The notes beneath the pieces are model-generated. The model did not search any database. It was not told the origin of the DNA and worked only from the letters and a program-made list of their open reading frames with translations. A DNA stretch of 64,000 nt from Mycolicibacter heraklionensis (lineage in GTDB: Bacteria > Actinomycetota > Actinomycetes > Mycobacteriales > Mycobacteriaceae), in contig LZME01000136.1 in the NCBI GenBank assembly GCA_001673575.1, positions 1 to 64,000 on the forward strand, given 5' to 3'. Both the position numbers and the translations under genes were made by a program. Positions 1 through 9,887 of this stretch are shown one piece after another (the stretch's first letter is position 1; the number at the start of each line of letters is the position of its first letter).

Positions 1-195
1 GCCCACACGGCGCGCAGTTCGTCGTCGTCGGCGCCGCGCACCTGCATCACCCGCAACGTCTCACCGCACAGCCCGCGCGGATCGATGATCACGGTGTCGA
101 CGCGGTCGAGCTCTCGCAGGCTGCCCGGCCGCAGCACCACCGTGCCGTGCTGATCGGCCAGACCGCGGCCCAGGGTCGCGGCGAACGACTCGCGT
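1..195 (-). other. ctpH: Inverted fragment of upstream ctpH coding sequence
   Basis: The minus strand is open throughout and encodes ESFAATLGRGL, then TVVLRPGSLRELDRV, then DTVIIDPRG, followed by the segment duplicated at 196-267. This has the character of the cytoplasmic part of mycobacterial CtpH/CtpI that precedes the region starting on the plus strand. It is most simply the missing upstream ctpH sequence placed in the wrong orientation. It has no start or stop of its own in the window and should not be counted as a separate gene. Confidence 0.75.
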
Positions 196-267
196 GCTGT
201 GCGGTGAGACGTTGCGGGTGATGCAGGTGCGCGGCGCCGACGACGACGAACTGCGCGCCGTGTGGGC
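1..267. repeat. Perfect 72-bp inverted repeat at the left end (fold-back inside ctpH)
   Basis: Positions 1-72 are the exact reverse complement of 196-267, with 73-195 as the loop. Read on the minus strand, 195 down to 73 gives an open CtpH-like frame that runs straight into the same residues (Gly-Leu-Cys-Gly-Glu-Thr-Leu) that open the plus-strand frame at 196. The true upstream ctpH sequence is therefore present but inverted. The usual cause is a snap-back or chimeric read at a contig end; a real inverted duplication is possible but would break ctpH. Confidence 0.9.
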
Positions 268-3200
268 GCAGGCCCAGGCGCGACTGACCGACGCCGACCT
301 CACACCGGGATGGCACCGCATCGGTCCGCGCTCCGGTGTGCAGGCGTCGTTCCAGCCCGCGCTACTACCGCTGGCCGCCGCGGTGGTGACCGAGGCGCGC
401 CGCGCCGACGTCGAGGTGGTCGCGGTGGAGGCCGAGGCGCTCGGCGAGCTGCGGCCGGTCTTCGACGAGATCCGGCCCCTGGATGGCGCCTCGGTAGACC
501 AGGCGCTGGCCGCCGCAGTAGCCGCCTATCAGGCCGAAGGCCATGACGTCGCGGTACTGTCCGCGGTTGCGGTCGACGCGCTGGCCGCAGCCGACGTCGC
601 GCTGGGCGTGCTACCGGAACAGGGCGTCCCGCCCTGGTGCGCCGATGTCCTGCTGACCGACCTGGCCGCCGCGTGGCGGGTGCTGCATGCCTTGCCCGCC
701 GCCCGCTCCGCCAGCCACCGTGGCGTCGAGATCGCCACCGGCGCTACCGCGTTGGGCTCACTACTGATGCTGCCCGGGGTCCGTGGCAGCGGTCCCGGGC
801 CGGTGACCACGGGCGCGGCGGCCGGCGCACTGTCGGGGTACTGGCTGGCGCGCCGTGCCGTGGATGCCGCGGTACCTCGACCGGCGGCGGTGCACGAGTG
901 GCACGCGATGTCGGTCGACCAGGTGCGGGCGGTGTTGCCGCCGCCGGAGTCCGAAGAGCCGACCACGACCCACCATGCGCCGGCCGCGGCGGCTGCGCTG
1001 GCGGCGGTGGATCTGGCCCGCCGCGGGGCGCAGGCAACCGCGCCGCCGCGACTGCTGCGGCAGTTCGCCCAGGCCGTGCGCAGTGAGCTGTCCGACCCGA
1101 TCACGCCGGTGCTGGCACTGGGGGCCGCGGCCAGCGCGGTACTGGGTTCACCCGTCGACGCGATCCTGGTCGGTTCGGTGCTGGGCGGCAACGCGATGCT
1201 GGCCGCCGCACAGCGCCTCATCGCCGAGCGCCGGCTCAGCGTGCTGCTGAACGAACAGATTCCACCGGCGCGCAAGGTCCTGCCCGACGGCAGCCACTGC
1301 GAGATCCCGGCCGAGGAGCTGCTTCCCGGCGATGTGATCGAGGTGCATGCCCATGAGGTGGTGCCCGCTGACGGGCGGCTGATCGACGCGATCGATCTGG
1401 AGGTCGACGAGTCGTCGTTGACCGGTGAGTCGCTGACGGTGGTCAAGCAGGTGGAGGCCACTCCGGGTGCCGATCTGGCCGACCGGGAATGCATGGTCTA
1501 TGCCGGGACCACCGTGGTGACCGGGACCGCAGTGGCGCTGGTGACCGCCACCGGCGGCGACACCCACGGGCGTCGGGCGGCCGAACTGGTCGCCGGCGAT
1601 CAGTCCGCGATCGGGTTGCAGCATCAGCTGAGCCTGCTCACCAGTAAGGCCTGGCGGATCAGCCTGGCGGGTGGTGCACTGGTGACCGGCCTGGGCATGG
1701 CCCGCCGGACCGGGTTGCGTCAGGCGGTGGCAAGCGGGATCGCGGTCAGCGTCGCGGCCATCCCGGAGGGGTTGCCGCTGGTGGCCACCCTGTCCCAGCA
1801 GTCTTCGGCCCGGCGGTTGACCAAGGCCGGGGTGCTGGTGCGGGTGCCACGTTCAGTGGAAGCCCTCGGGCGCGTCGACGTGGTCTGCTTCGACAAGACC
1901 GGCACCCTGAGCAAGAACCGGCTTCGGGTGTCGCAGGTGCACCCGGCAGCCGGTTTTACCGACCACGACGTGCTGCGCTTCGCGGCAAGCGCGGCGCCGG
2001 TGTCCAACGGCACCCGCCAGGTGCACGCCACCGACACCGCCATCGTGGAGGGCGCTGATGCGGCTGGCGCGTCGGCGCCGGCCGGGCTTGCCGCGCACCT
2101 GCCGTTCCGTTCCGGGCGCCCGTTCTCGGCGTCGATACGGGGAACCGAGCTGACCCTCAAGGGTGCGCCGGAAATGGTGCTCGCGTGCACCGGGGCCGGC
2201 CCGGCCGTCAGGCAGTCGGTGGCCGCCTTGGCCGGCAACGGCCTACGAGTGATCGCGGTGGCCCGCCGGGAACTGACTTCCGCGCAACTCACCGCGCTGG
2301 GCGAGGACCCCGAACCCGAGGAGATCGCCGAGTTCTGCCGCGAGGGACTGACATTCGTCGGCCTGCTCGGGTTGTCCGACACCCCGCGTGACGAGGCCGC
2401 CGAACTGCTCGCCGACCTCAAGCGTCGCCAAATCCCGGTGCGGCTCATCACCGGCGACCACCCGTTGACCGCGACCGCCATCGCCCGGGAGCTGGGCCTA
2501 GAGGTTGACAGCGACCAGGTGATCAGTGGTGCGCAGTGGGATGCGTTGTCCCGCAAGGGCCAAGAACAAGCGGTAGCCGATCGGGTGGTATTCGCCCGGA
2601 TGTCTCCGGAGAACAAGGTGCAGATCGTCCAGACCCTGGAGCGCACCGGCAAGGTGTCGGCGATGGTCGGCGACGGCGCCAACGACGCCGCGGCGATCCG
2701 GGCCGCCACGGTCGGGATCGCGGTGGTGGCGCACGGCAGCGAATCGGCCAGCACCGCTGCCGACGTGGTGCTGCTCGACGAGCGGGTCGACACCCTTCTC
2801 GACGCGCTGGACGAAGGCCGCGAGCTGTGGCAGCGAGTGCAGGCCGCGGTGGCGGTGCTGCTGGGCGGCAACGCCGGCGAGGTGGCATTCGCGATCATCG
2901 GAAGCGCGCTGACGGGGCGCTCGCCGCTGAACGCGCGCCAGCTGCTGCTGGTCAACATGCTGACCGACGCGCTGCCGGCCACCGCGCTGGCGGTCAGTTC
3001 GCTCAACGAGCAGGCCGCCGCTGGCGGGCACGGTCCCGACGAGCGCGCGCTGTGGCGCACGGTGGCCGTGCGCGGCGTGACGACGGCGTCGGCCGCGGTG
3101 GGTGCCTGGGGGCTGGCTTCGGTCACCGGGCGCCAGCAGCGGGCCTCGACCGTGGCGTTGGTGTCGTTGGTCGCCACGCAGCTGGGGCAGACACTGCTGG

Positions 3201-3583
3201 ATTCGCGCGATCCGTTGGTGGTGGCGACCGCTGTCGGCTCGCTGGGCGTGATGGGGACACTGATCACCATCCCCGGTATCAGCCAGCTACTGGGCTGCAC
3301 GCCGATCGGGCCGCTGGGCTGGGCCCAGGCCCTGGGTACGGCGACGGTGGCCACCGTCGGCGCAGCCGTGGTGCCGCGACTGCTGTCGGGGTCGCAGGAC
3401 GACACGGCCAAACCGAAGGAGTTCATCGTTCCCGGGCCGCGCCGACCGGACCGCCCGCAGGCATCATCGAACGGTCACCCGGCGCCGCGGTTGCGCCTTG
3501 TGCACAATGGGGACACTGACTCTCGCCGCGGAACGGTCGCGGCTCGATCATCCGGCGACCCGTCGCCACCAGGAGGCTCATGA
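194..3583 (+). CDS. ctpH: Cation-transporting P-type ATPase CtpH, N-terminus missing
   Basis: Large integral-membrane P-type ATPase. The 1129 residues visible contain the actuator motif TGES (about residue 411), the membrane PEGLP motif of P2-like pumps (about residue 523), the phosphorylation site DKTGT with its Asp at about residue 567, and the hinge motif MVGDGANDAAA in the C-terminal third. M. tuberculosis CtpH is, from memory, about 1540 aa, so roughly 400 N-terminal residues are absent. The GTG at 194 is only the first in-frame start-like codon and lies at the fold-back junction, so it is not credible as a start. The end overlaps the next gene (ATGA). Family knowledge suggests an ion pump; the ion cannot be read from the sequence. 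Confidence 0.9.
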   Translation: MLCGETLRVMQVRGADDDELRAVWAQAQARLTDADLTPGWHRIGPRSGVQASFQPALLPLAAAVVTEARRADVEVVAVEAEALGELRPVFDEIRPLDGASVDQALAAAVAAYQAEGHDVAVLSAVAVDALAAADVALGVLPEQGVPPWCADVLLTDLAAAWRVLHALPAARSASHRGVEIATGATALGSLLMLPGVRGSGPGPVTTGAAAGALSGYWLARRAVDAAVPRPAAVHEWHAMSVDQVRAVLPPPESEEPTTTHHAPAAAAALAAVDLARRGAQATAPPRLLRQFAQAVRSELSDPITPVLALGAAASAVLGSPVDAILVGSVLGGNAMLAAAQRLIAERRLSVLLNEQIPPARKVLPDGSHCEIPAEELLPGDVIEVHAHEVVPADGRLIDAIDLEVDESSLTGESLTVVKQVEATPGADLADRECMVYAGTTVVTGTAVALVTATGGDTHGRRAAELVAGDQSAIGLQHQLSLLTSKAWRISLAGGALVTGLGMARRTGLRQAVASGIAVSVAAIPEGLPLVATLSQQSSARRLTKAGVLVRVPRSVEALGRVDVVCFDKTGTLSKNRLRVSQVHPAAGFTDHDVLRFAASAAPVSNGTRQVHATDTAIVEGADAAGASAPAGLAAHLPFRSGRPFSASIRGTELTLKGAPEMVLACTGAGPAVRQSVAALAGNGLRVIAVARRELTSAQLTALGEDPEPEEIAEFCREGLTFVGLLGLSDTPRDEAAELLADLKRRQIPVRLITGDHPLTATAIARELGLEVDSDQVISGAQWDALSRKGQEQAVADRVVFARMSPENKVQIVQTLERTGKVSAMVGDGANDAAAIRAATVGIAVVAHGSESASTAADVVLLDERVDTLLDALDEGRELWQRVQAAVAVLLGGNAGEVAFAIIGSALTGRSPLNARQLLLVNMLTDALPATALAVSSLNEQAAAGGHGPDERALWRTVAVRGVTTASAAVGAWGLASVTGRQQRASTVALVSLVATQLGQTLLDSRDPLVVATAVGSLGVMGTLITIPGISQLLGCTPIGPLGWAQALGTATVATVGAAVVPRLLSGSQDDTAKPKEFIVPGPRRPDRPQASSNGHPAPRLRLVHNGDTDSRRGTVAARSSGDPSPPGGS

Positions 3584-3855
3584 TGGCGGACAAGCCGCGG
3601 CGCAGCGCATCTCAGCGAGAGGCAGTTGCCCACATTCGCGAGGCAGAGGGATTCGCCGTTGAATTGCCGCTGTTCGGCAAGGTGACGGTGCCGCGGCCTG
3701 AGCAATTGGCCTATTACGGCGGGTTGGCGCTGCTGGCGGCTTTCGAGATCATCGACTGGCCGGTGGCCGTGGCGGTGGCTGCCGGCCACATTCTGGCCAG
3801 CAACCACCGCAGCGAGGTGCTCGAACAGCTCGGCGAGGCCTTGGAGGATGTCTAA
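3580..3855 (+). CDS. Rv0424c-like conserved small protein
   Basis: Protein of 91 aa overlapping the ctpH stop in an ATGA arrangement, with an AGGAGG Shine-Dalgarno just upstream, so it is translationally coupled to ctpH. The second ATG at 3583 is an equally good start. Residues about 48-68 (YYGGLALLAAFEIIDWPVAV) form one hydrophobic segment after a basic N-terminus, suggesting a single-span membrane protein. The same neighbour sits beside ctpH in M. tuberculosis (Rv0424c). The function is unknown; a role as an accessory subunit of the pump is inference from position only. Confidence 0.85.
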   Translation: MMADKPRRSASQREAVAHIREAEGFAVELPLFGKVTVPRPEQLAYYGGLALLAAFEIIDWPVAVAVAAGHILASNHRSEVLEQLGEALEDV

Positions 3856-3875
3856 GTAGACGTCTTCGATTGACC

Positions 3876-4070
3876 TCAGTTGTTGACGGTCAGCACTCCG
3901 ACGCGCCACAGGAGTGCGTACATCTGGTGCAGCGGGCCACTGAGCAGCCGCGTGGTCATGTCGACCAGCGGGTCCGAGGCGGGAGCGGCAGGACGGTTGT
4001 CCAGCTTCTTTGGCGTGCTGATGGCACGCGGGGCCGGAGCCGTGATGTCGGTGTAGGCGATTGCAACCAT
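3876..4070 (-). CDS. Small hypothetical protein (64 aa) with strong ribosome-binding site
   Basis: I do not recognise this protein. Support comes from TAGGAGG placed 6 nt before the ATG and from its location in a gap where it shadows no larger gene. The sequence begins MVAIAYTDITAPAPRA, has a proline/lysine-rich middle and ends with a possibly amphipathic helix (MTTRLLSGPLHQMYALLWRV). There is no signal peptide or cysteine motif. It lies 57 nt downstream of another micro-ORF (4128-4220), so the two may form a small operon. Confidence 0.55.
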   Translation of the reverse strand: MVAIAYTDITAPAPRAISTPKKLDNRPAAPASDPLVDMTTRLLSGPLHQMYALLWRVGVLTVNN

Positions 4071-4127
4071 GATGGCCTCCTAGTCGCGTAACGGTGCTAC
4101 GCGCTCAGCTGGAGGCCGGGGCCTGGC

Positions 4128-4220
4128 TCAGCTGGAGGCGGTATGCGACCGTTCGGATGGGGACGGAACAGATGTCGAATATCGGCTTGAATATCGGGAT
4201 GGACTATCACCGGAACTCAT
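4128..4220 (-). CDS. Micro-ORF, 30 aa, Ser-rich, with near-perfect Shine-Dalgarno
   Basis: An ATG at 4220 is preceded by GAGGAGGTGA, which pairs almost perfectly with the 16S rRNA 3' end, at 7 nt spacing. The frame runs MSSGDSPSRYSSRYSTS and stops at 4128 after 30 codons; about a third of residues are Ser. It precedes the 64-aa gene at 3876-4070. It could be a leader peptide controlling that gene or a functional small protein. No family was recognised. Confidence rests almost entirely on the ribosome-binding site. Confidence 0.4.
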   Translation of the reverse strand: MSSGDSPSRYSSRYSTSVPSPSERSHTASS

Positions 4221-4683
4221 TCGTCCCTCACCTCCTCTCGGTCGCGGGCGCGCGGTGGCGCGCCGGTTTCACCGCATGCTTAGGAGGGCAGCTCCGACGA
4301 CTGTCGGAAGACCGCACCCCTCTCGTCAGAGCTTTGGCACTGCACGGCGTGTCCCTATTCAGGAAGCCACTTGGGCTCAACCCTTAAGCCGGGAGGAGCT
4401 GTCCTGACCCGGGGCGTCTTTCGACGTTCGGGGTCAGTGGCCTATGTCCGTGCAGACGCCTCACCTAACGAGGTGCTTGCACGGTCCATAGTGCACCACC
4501 GACGAGGTGCGGTCAACTCCACCCGATTCGGGTGTGTCGAGGGTCTCTGACGTGCAGCGATGCCACTAAACCCCCTGCGCACGAGGTGTCACACCAGTCA
4601 CTTTGGTACCAGATCGAGACCGTGACGGCCCGGTTCTGCGACCGACGCGCAGAACCGGGCCGTGGGCTTCGCGGCGTTTCGGG
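4221..4683. other. Non-coding, hairpin-rich intergenic stretch
   Basis: No convincing gene is visible between the DoxX stop and the micro-ORF. Several hairpins can be drawn: 4404-4437 (CTGACCC with GGGTCAG enclosing CGTC-TTTC-GACG), about 4443-4491 (TATG-TCCGTGC with GCACGG-TCCATA enclosing CACCT-AACG-AGGTG), and a CCGAC-AGTC-GTCGG loop near 4295-4310. The octamer ACGAGGTG occurs three times (near 4468, 4503 and 4578). This could be a structured 5' leader of the minus-strand micro-ORFs, a DoxX terminator region, or a small RNA. No known riboswitch class was recognised. Confidence 0.4.
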
Positions 4684-5109
4684 TCAGCCGGCCAGCGACG
4701 CGAACGACGGTCCCGTCAACTGCAGTCCGGTGCTGGCACCGGCGGTGACGAAGAAGCCGAACAGCGCCAGGGCGGCGCCGGCCAGCGACACGTCCTTGTT
4801 GAAGTGGATCTGCTCGCCGGCCTTGGCCTCCGGGTCCCGCTCGTTCCAGAACGGATGCATGAGGAACGCCGTCGGCAGCAGGAAGACTGCCAACATCAGC
4901 GCGCCGAGATCCGCCCAAGCGCCCACGATCACCAAGGCCGCGCCGGTAAGCATCCAGGCGCCCGAGCCCAGCACCGCCAACCTGCCCGGCTTGATGCCCT
5001 TACTCTCGGTAAAGGCCGCCATCGCGGCGGTCTGGGTGAAGTGCCCCAGCGCTCCGCCGACGAACACGGCACCGAACAGGATTCGGCCGATCAGTATCAC
5101 GATGTCCAT
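4684..5109 (-). CDS. DoxX family membrane protein
   Basis: Protein of 141 aa from ATG 5109, which has GGAGAGGGG upstream. A longer in-frame extension to 5148 would start inside the promoter/operator and is rejected. Four hydrophobic segments (roughly residues 5-25, 48-70, 74-95 and 115-135) and the early GRILFGAVFVGGALGH stretch fit the DoxX/DoxD fold. Actinobacterial DoxX proteins are linked to thiol and redox-stress responses, but the role of this one is not shown by the sequence. It is transcribed alone from a good promoter overlapped by an inverted repeat, which suggests control by a repressor encoded elsewhere. Confidence 0.8.
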   Translation of the reverse strand: MDIVILIGRILFGAVFVGGALGHFTQTAAMAAFTESKGIKPGRLAVLGSGAWMLTGAALVIVGAWADLGALMLAVFLLPTAFLMHPFWNERDPEAKAGEQIHFNKDVSLAGAALALFGFFVTAGASTGLQLTGPSFASLAG

Positions 5110-5132
5110 GGCGGACCCCTCTCCCAAGTTTT

Positions 5133-5190
5133 GTAGTTGCGTAGTCAACTACATCAGAGCCTAGGGTTGTTCTCGTTGCATTGTCAACTA
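5133..5190 (-). promoter_or_regulatory. doxX promoter with overlapping inverted-repeat operator
   Basis: On the minus strand a consensus -35 TTGACA (5187-5182) and -10 TAGGCT (5164-5159) are separated by exactly 17 nt. The expected start region carries the inverted repeat GTAGTTG-N6-CAACTAC (5133-5152), and TAGTTGAC also occurs at the -35, giving two similarly spaced operator half-sites. The TAGTTG/CAACTA type of site is typical of MarR-like repressors; the cognate regulator is not in the neighbourhood. Confidence 0.65.
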
Positions 5191-5343
5191 AATCTCTTTG
5201 GCGGCGCCTCAGCGCAGAGACGTGGCCGATCCAGCGATAGGGATTCCGGCCAGGATTCCCGCGGCGTCCAGGCAATTGCGACTACCCGCGGTGGTTGTCG
5301 TCGAAACTAGTTGCGCAGACCCTGCGGCGTGCGATGGCAGGTG

Positions 5344-7101
5344 TCAGTCCCTCAGATTCAGCGGCTCGACGGCGTAGCGTCCCGGCGTCCGCCACGACGC
5401 GAGCGCCCCGAGCAGCATCATGACCGCCGCAGCCGCAAAGACCACCGCGAGACCGGTATGGAATGGCCCGGAGATGAGCTGCGGGAAGAAGCTGTGTCCC
5501 GTCAGCGCCTCGGCGTCAACACCGGGCGCGGCCAACGCACCCGACGGTGCCAGCAGTTCGGCAATCGGGTTGTAGCCCAGGAACGCCGCGAACAGGCTGC
5601 CCACCGGCGGAGTGTTGGCCACCTGATCGGCGACACCGGCAGAGACGCCCTCCTGCTGCAATCCGGCGGCCAGGGCCGCCGGCAAGGTGTTGGCCAGCCC
5701 GATCACCATCAGCGAGAAGAAGATTCCGATCGACAGTGACGTGCCCGCATTGAAGAACGTGGCCCGCACGCCCGATGCCGCACCACGCTGGTCGGCCGGG
5801 ACACTGGACATGACCACGGCACTGTTGGGCGCGGTGAAGATCCCGCCACCCAGGCCGTTGAGGAACACCAGCGCCGCAAACACCCGGTAGTCGAAGTTCA
5901 CCGGAAGCAGCACCAGCCCCACGAACGTCGCCGCCATCAGCACCATGCCACCGACCGTGAACGGACGGGCACCGCGGCGGTCCGACAACGAACCGGCCAC
6001 CGGACCGGCCAACAGGAACCCGGCCGTCATGGGCAGCAGATAGATGCCCGCCCACAATGGCGTCGATTCGTAGCTGTAGCCGTGCAGCGGCAGCCAGATG
6101 CCCTGTAGCCAGATGATCAGCATGAACTGCATGCCGCCGCGCCCGATCGCCGACAGCAGGCCTGCCACGTTGGCCATCCCGAACGCCGGAATCGTGAAGA
6201 GCCGCACGTCCAGCAGTGGCGCGGCAACCCGCAGCTCGATGAAACAGAAGAGCACCAGCAGCGCCACTCCGAGCCCCAGCGCACCCAGCACGGCCGGGCT
6301 GGCCCAGCTGGTCGGCGAAGACCCGTGCGGCTGAATGCTGTAGGTGATGGCGGTCAGCACCACGGTCAGGCCCAGCCCGAGCGTGGCGGTGCCCGCCCAG
6401 TCCAGCTTCGCCGGCGCCCGTTCACCGAGTTCGTGCAGCGAGCGCACCGACCAGATGGTGCCCAGCACTCCGATCGGCACCCCGACCCAGAACACCGCCC
6501 GCCAGTCCCATTCGGACAGCACGCCGCCGATCAGCAGGCCAACAAACGACCCGGCGACCGCGGCCACCTGGTTGACACCCAGCGCCATGCCGCGCTGATT
6601 GGCCGGGAACGCGTCGGTAAGGATCGCCGAGGACGACGCCATCAGCATCGCCCCGCCGACGCCCTGCACCACCCGCCACGCGATCAGCCACTGGGCACCG
6701 CGGCCCATGTCGAACGGATCGATCGACAGCGCGATCGCCGCGACGGTGAACACCACGAAGCCCAGGTTGTAGATGCGCACCCGGCCGAACATGTCGCCGA
6801 GCCGGCCGAAGAACACCACCAGCACGGCCGACACCAGCAGATAGCCCATCAACATCCAGAGCAGGTAGCTGACGTTCGCGGGCTCCAACGGATTCAGGCC
6901 GATACCCCGGAAGATCGCCGGCATCGAGATCAGCACGATCGAGCCGTTGATGGTCGCCAGCAGGACACCCAGCGTGGTGTTGGACAGCGCGACCCACTTG
7001 TAGCGCGGGTGGTCGCGGTCGTAGCGCAGCCGGCGGCGAGCGGTGGCGACCGCGCCGGGGTCCTGGACGTCGGTGTTCACCTGCTCTATCTGCGCCGTCA
7101 T
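5344..7101 (-). CDS. MFS transporter, DHA2 (EmrB/QacA-like) family
   Basis: Protein of 585 aa with about 14 predicted membrane spans, starting at ATG 7101 with GGGAG upstream; an earlier start codon at 7131 lacks such a site. The conserved loop motif [11 protein letters not shown] follows span 2, and the long, evenly spaced hydrophobic segments up to residue ~565 fit proton-driven drug:H+ antiporters of the DHA2 class. The expected role is export of lipophilic or cationic compounds; the substrate is unknown. It is a single-gene unit with an imperfect palindrome upstream (7137-7164), suggesting local repression. Confidence 0.85.
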   Translation of the reverse strand: MTAQIEQVNTDVQDPGAVATARRRLRYDRDHPRYKWVALSNTTLGVLLATINGSIVLISMPAIFRGIGLNPLEPANVSYLLWMLMGYLLVSAVLVVFFGRLGDMFGRVRIYNLGFVVFTVAAIALSIDPFDMGRGAQWLIAWRVVQGVGGAMLMASSSAILTDAFPANQRGMALGVNQVAAVAGSFVGLLIGGVLSEWDWRAVFWVGVPIGVLGTIWSVRSLHELGERAPAKLDWAGTATLGLGLTVVLTAITYSIQPHGSSPTSWASPAVLGALGLGVALLVLFCFIELRVAAPLLDVRLFTIPAFGMANVAGLLSAIGRGGMQFMLIIWLQGIWLPLHGYSYESTPLWAGIYLLPMTAGFLLAGPVAGSLSDRRGARPFTVGGMVLMAATFVGLVLLPVNFDYRVFAALVFLNGLGGGIFTAPNSAVVMSSVPADQRGAASGVRATFFNAGTSLSIGIFFSLMVIGLANTLPAALAAGLQQEGVSAGVADQVANTPPVGSLFAAFLGYNPIAELLAPSGALAAPGVDAEALTGHSFFPQLISGPFHTGLAVVFAAAAVMMLLGALASWRTPGRYAVEPLNLRD

Positions 7102-7136
7102 GACTCTCCCAGCTAACTCTGCCCCGGGCACATATG

Positions 7137-7164
7137 TTAGCTAAGCAAATGATCAGTTGCCTAA
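7137..7164 (-). promoter_or_regulatory. Imperfect palindrome upstream of the MFS gene
   Basis: On the minus strand TTAGGCAA-N8-TTGCTTAG forms an imperfect inverted repeat about 36 nt before the transporter start. Its size and position fit a TetR- or MarR-type operator. No such regulator gene is adjacent, so this is tentative. Confidence 0.35.
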
Positions 7165-8991
<1,827 letters not shown>

Positions 8992-8995
8992 TGGT

Positions 8996-9033
8996 GATCG
9001 CAAGCGCGGCGGAGCCGGGCGAAGCGGGTCGCC
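8996..9033 (+). repeat. Interspersed GATCGCAAGCG repeat copy between thiC and thiD
   Basis: The 38 bp beginning GATCGCAAGCGCGGCGGAGC and ending GAAGCGGGTCGCC closely match the tandem units at 59796-59902. It lies in the 56-bp gap between the thiC stop and the preferred thiD start. Its frame is open into thiD, which makes spurious longer thiD starts possible. Confidence 0.7.
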
Positions 9034-9047
9034 ACTCATCCAGCAAA

Positions 9048-9887
9048 GTGGGTTTCCTGCCACTGGCCCCGCCGGGGGCGACACCGCTACGGGTTCTTAC
9101 CGTTGCTGGGTCGGACTCCGGCGGCGGCGCGGGCATTCAGGCCGACATGCGCACGTGTGCGCTGCTCGGAGTGCACGCCTGCGTCGCGGTTACCGCTGTG
9201 ACGGTGCAGAACACCTTGGGAGTCAAGAGCTTTCATGAGGTTCCCGCCGACACAGTCGCCGCCCAGATCACGGCGGTGGTGCCCGATATCGGAATCCAGG
9301 CCGCCAAGACCGGGATGCTGGCGTCGGCGCAGATCATCACCGCGGTGGCCGCGACGTGGCGAGAACTCGGCCTGACGATCCCTTTGGTGGTCGATCCGGT
9401 GTCGGCGTCCATGCACGGTGACGCACTGCTGGCGTCATCGGCGCTGGACGCGCTGCGCGACAGCCTGTTTCCGCTCGCGACCCTGGTGACCCCGAACCTG
9501 CACGAAGTACGGCTGCTGGTCGGTATCGATGTGGTCGACGCCGAGTCCCAGCGTGCGGCCGCACGCGCGCTGCATGCGTTGGGTCCACAATGGGCACTGG
9601 TCAAGGGCGGGCATCTGCCGTCGGCGGAGCACAGCCCGGACCTGCTCTACGACGGCAAGGACTTTCTGGAGTTCCCCGGGCCGCGGGTGGCCACCGGCGA
9701 CGACCACGGCGCCGGAGACACGCTCGCGGCGGCCTCGGCGGCCGCGCTGGCTCACAGGTTGTCCGTTCCGGACGCGGTGGCGTTCGCCAAGCGCTGGGTG
9801 ACGGAGTGCCTGCGTGCCGCCTACCCGCTGGGCCACGGCCACGGGCCCGTCTCGCCATTGTTCCGGCTGGGACCCGGCGCCTCGTGA
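9048..9887 (+). CDS. thiD: Hydroxymethylpyrimidine/phosphomethylpyrimidine kinase ThiD
   Basis: Ribokinase-fold kinase that phosphorylates HMP and HMP-P to HMP-PP for coupling by ThiE. The N-terminal substrate motif VLTVAGSDSGGGAGIQAD and the C-terminal ATP/anion-hole motif GDDHGAGDTLAAA are intact. GTG 9048 gives 279 aa beginning VGFLPLAPPGATP, which aligns with the usual mycobacterial start; GTGs at 8991/8994 would translate the intergenic repeat. It follows thiC under the TPP riboswitch and overlaps the next gene by 4 nt. Confidence 0.93.
   Translation: MGFLPLAPPGATPLRVLTVAGSDSGGGAGIQADMRTCALLGVHACVAVTAVTVQNTLGVKSFHEVPADTVAAQITAVVPDIGIQAAKTGMLASAQIITAVAATWRELGLTIPLVVDPVSASMHGDALLASSALDALRDSLFPLATLVTPNLHEVRLLVGIDVVDAESQRAAARALHALGPQWALVKGGHLPSAEHSPDLLYDGKDFLEFPGPRVATGDDHGAGDTLAAASAAALAHRLSVPDAVAFAKRWVTECLRAAYPLGHGHGPVSPLFRLGPGAS

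Noticed and set aside
1720..3426. 568-codon minus-strand ORF opposite ctpH
   Set aside because: Ser/Arg/Thr-rich shadow of a GC-rich gene; the plus strand carries all P-type ATPase motifs.
4259..4345. Possible tRNA on the minus strand (CTCCTAA resembling an anticodon loop)
   Set aside because: The flanking bases do not form a five-pair anticodon stem, and no T-arm (GTTCGA) or acceptor pairing is present.
4094..4387. Plus-strand 97-codon ORF in the gap after the Rv0424c-like gene
   Set aside because: It starts at a GTG without Shine-Dalgarno or -10 element, has mixed composition, and lies antisense to the better-supported micro-ORF with the strong ribosome-binding site.
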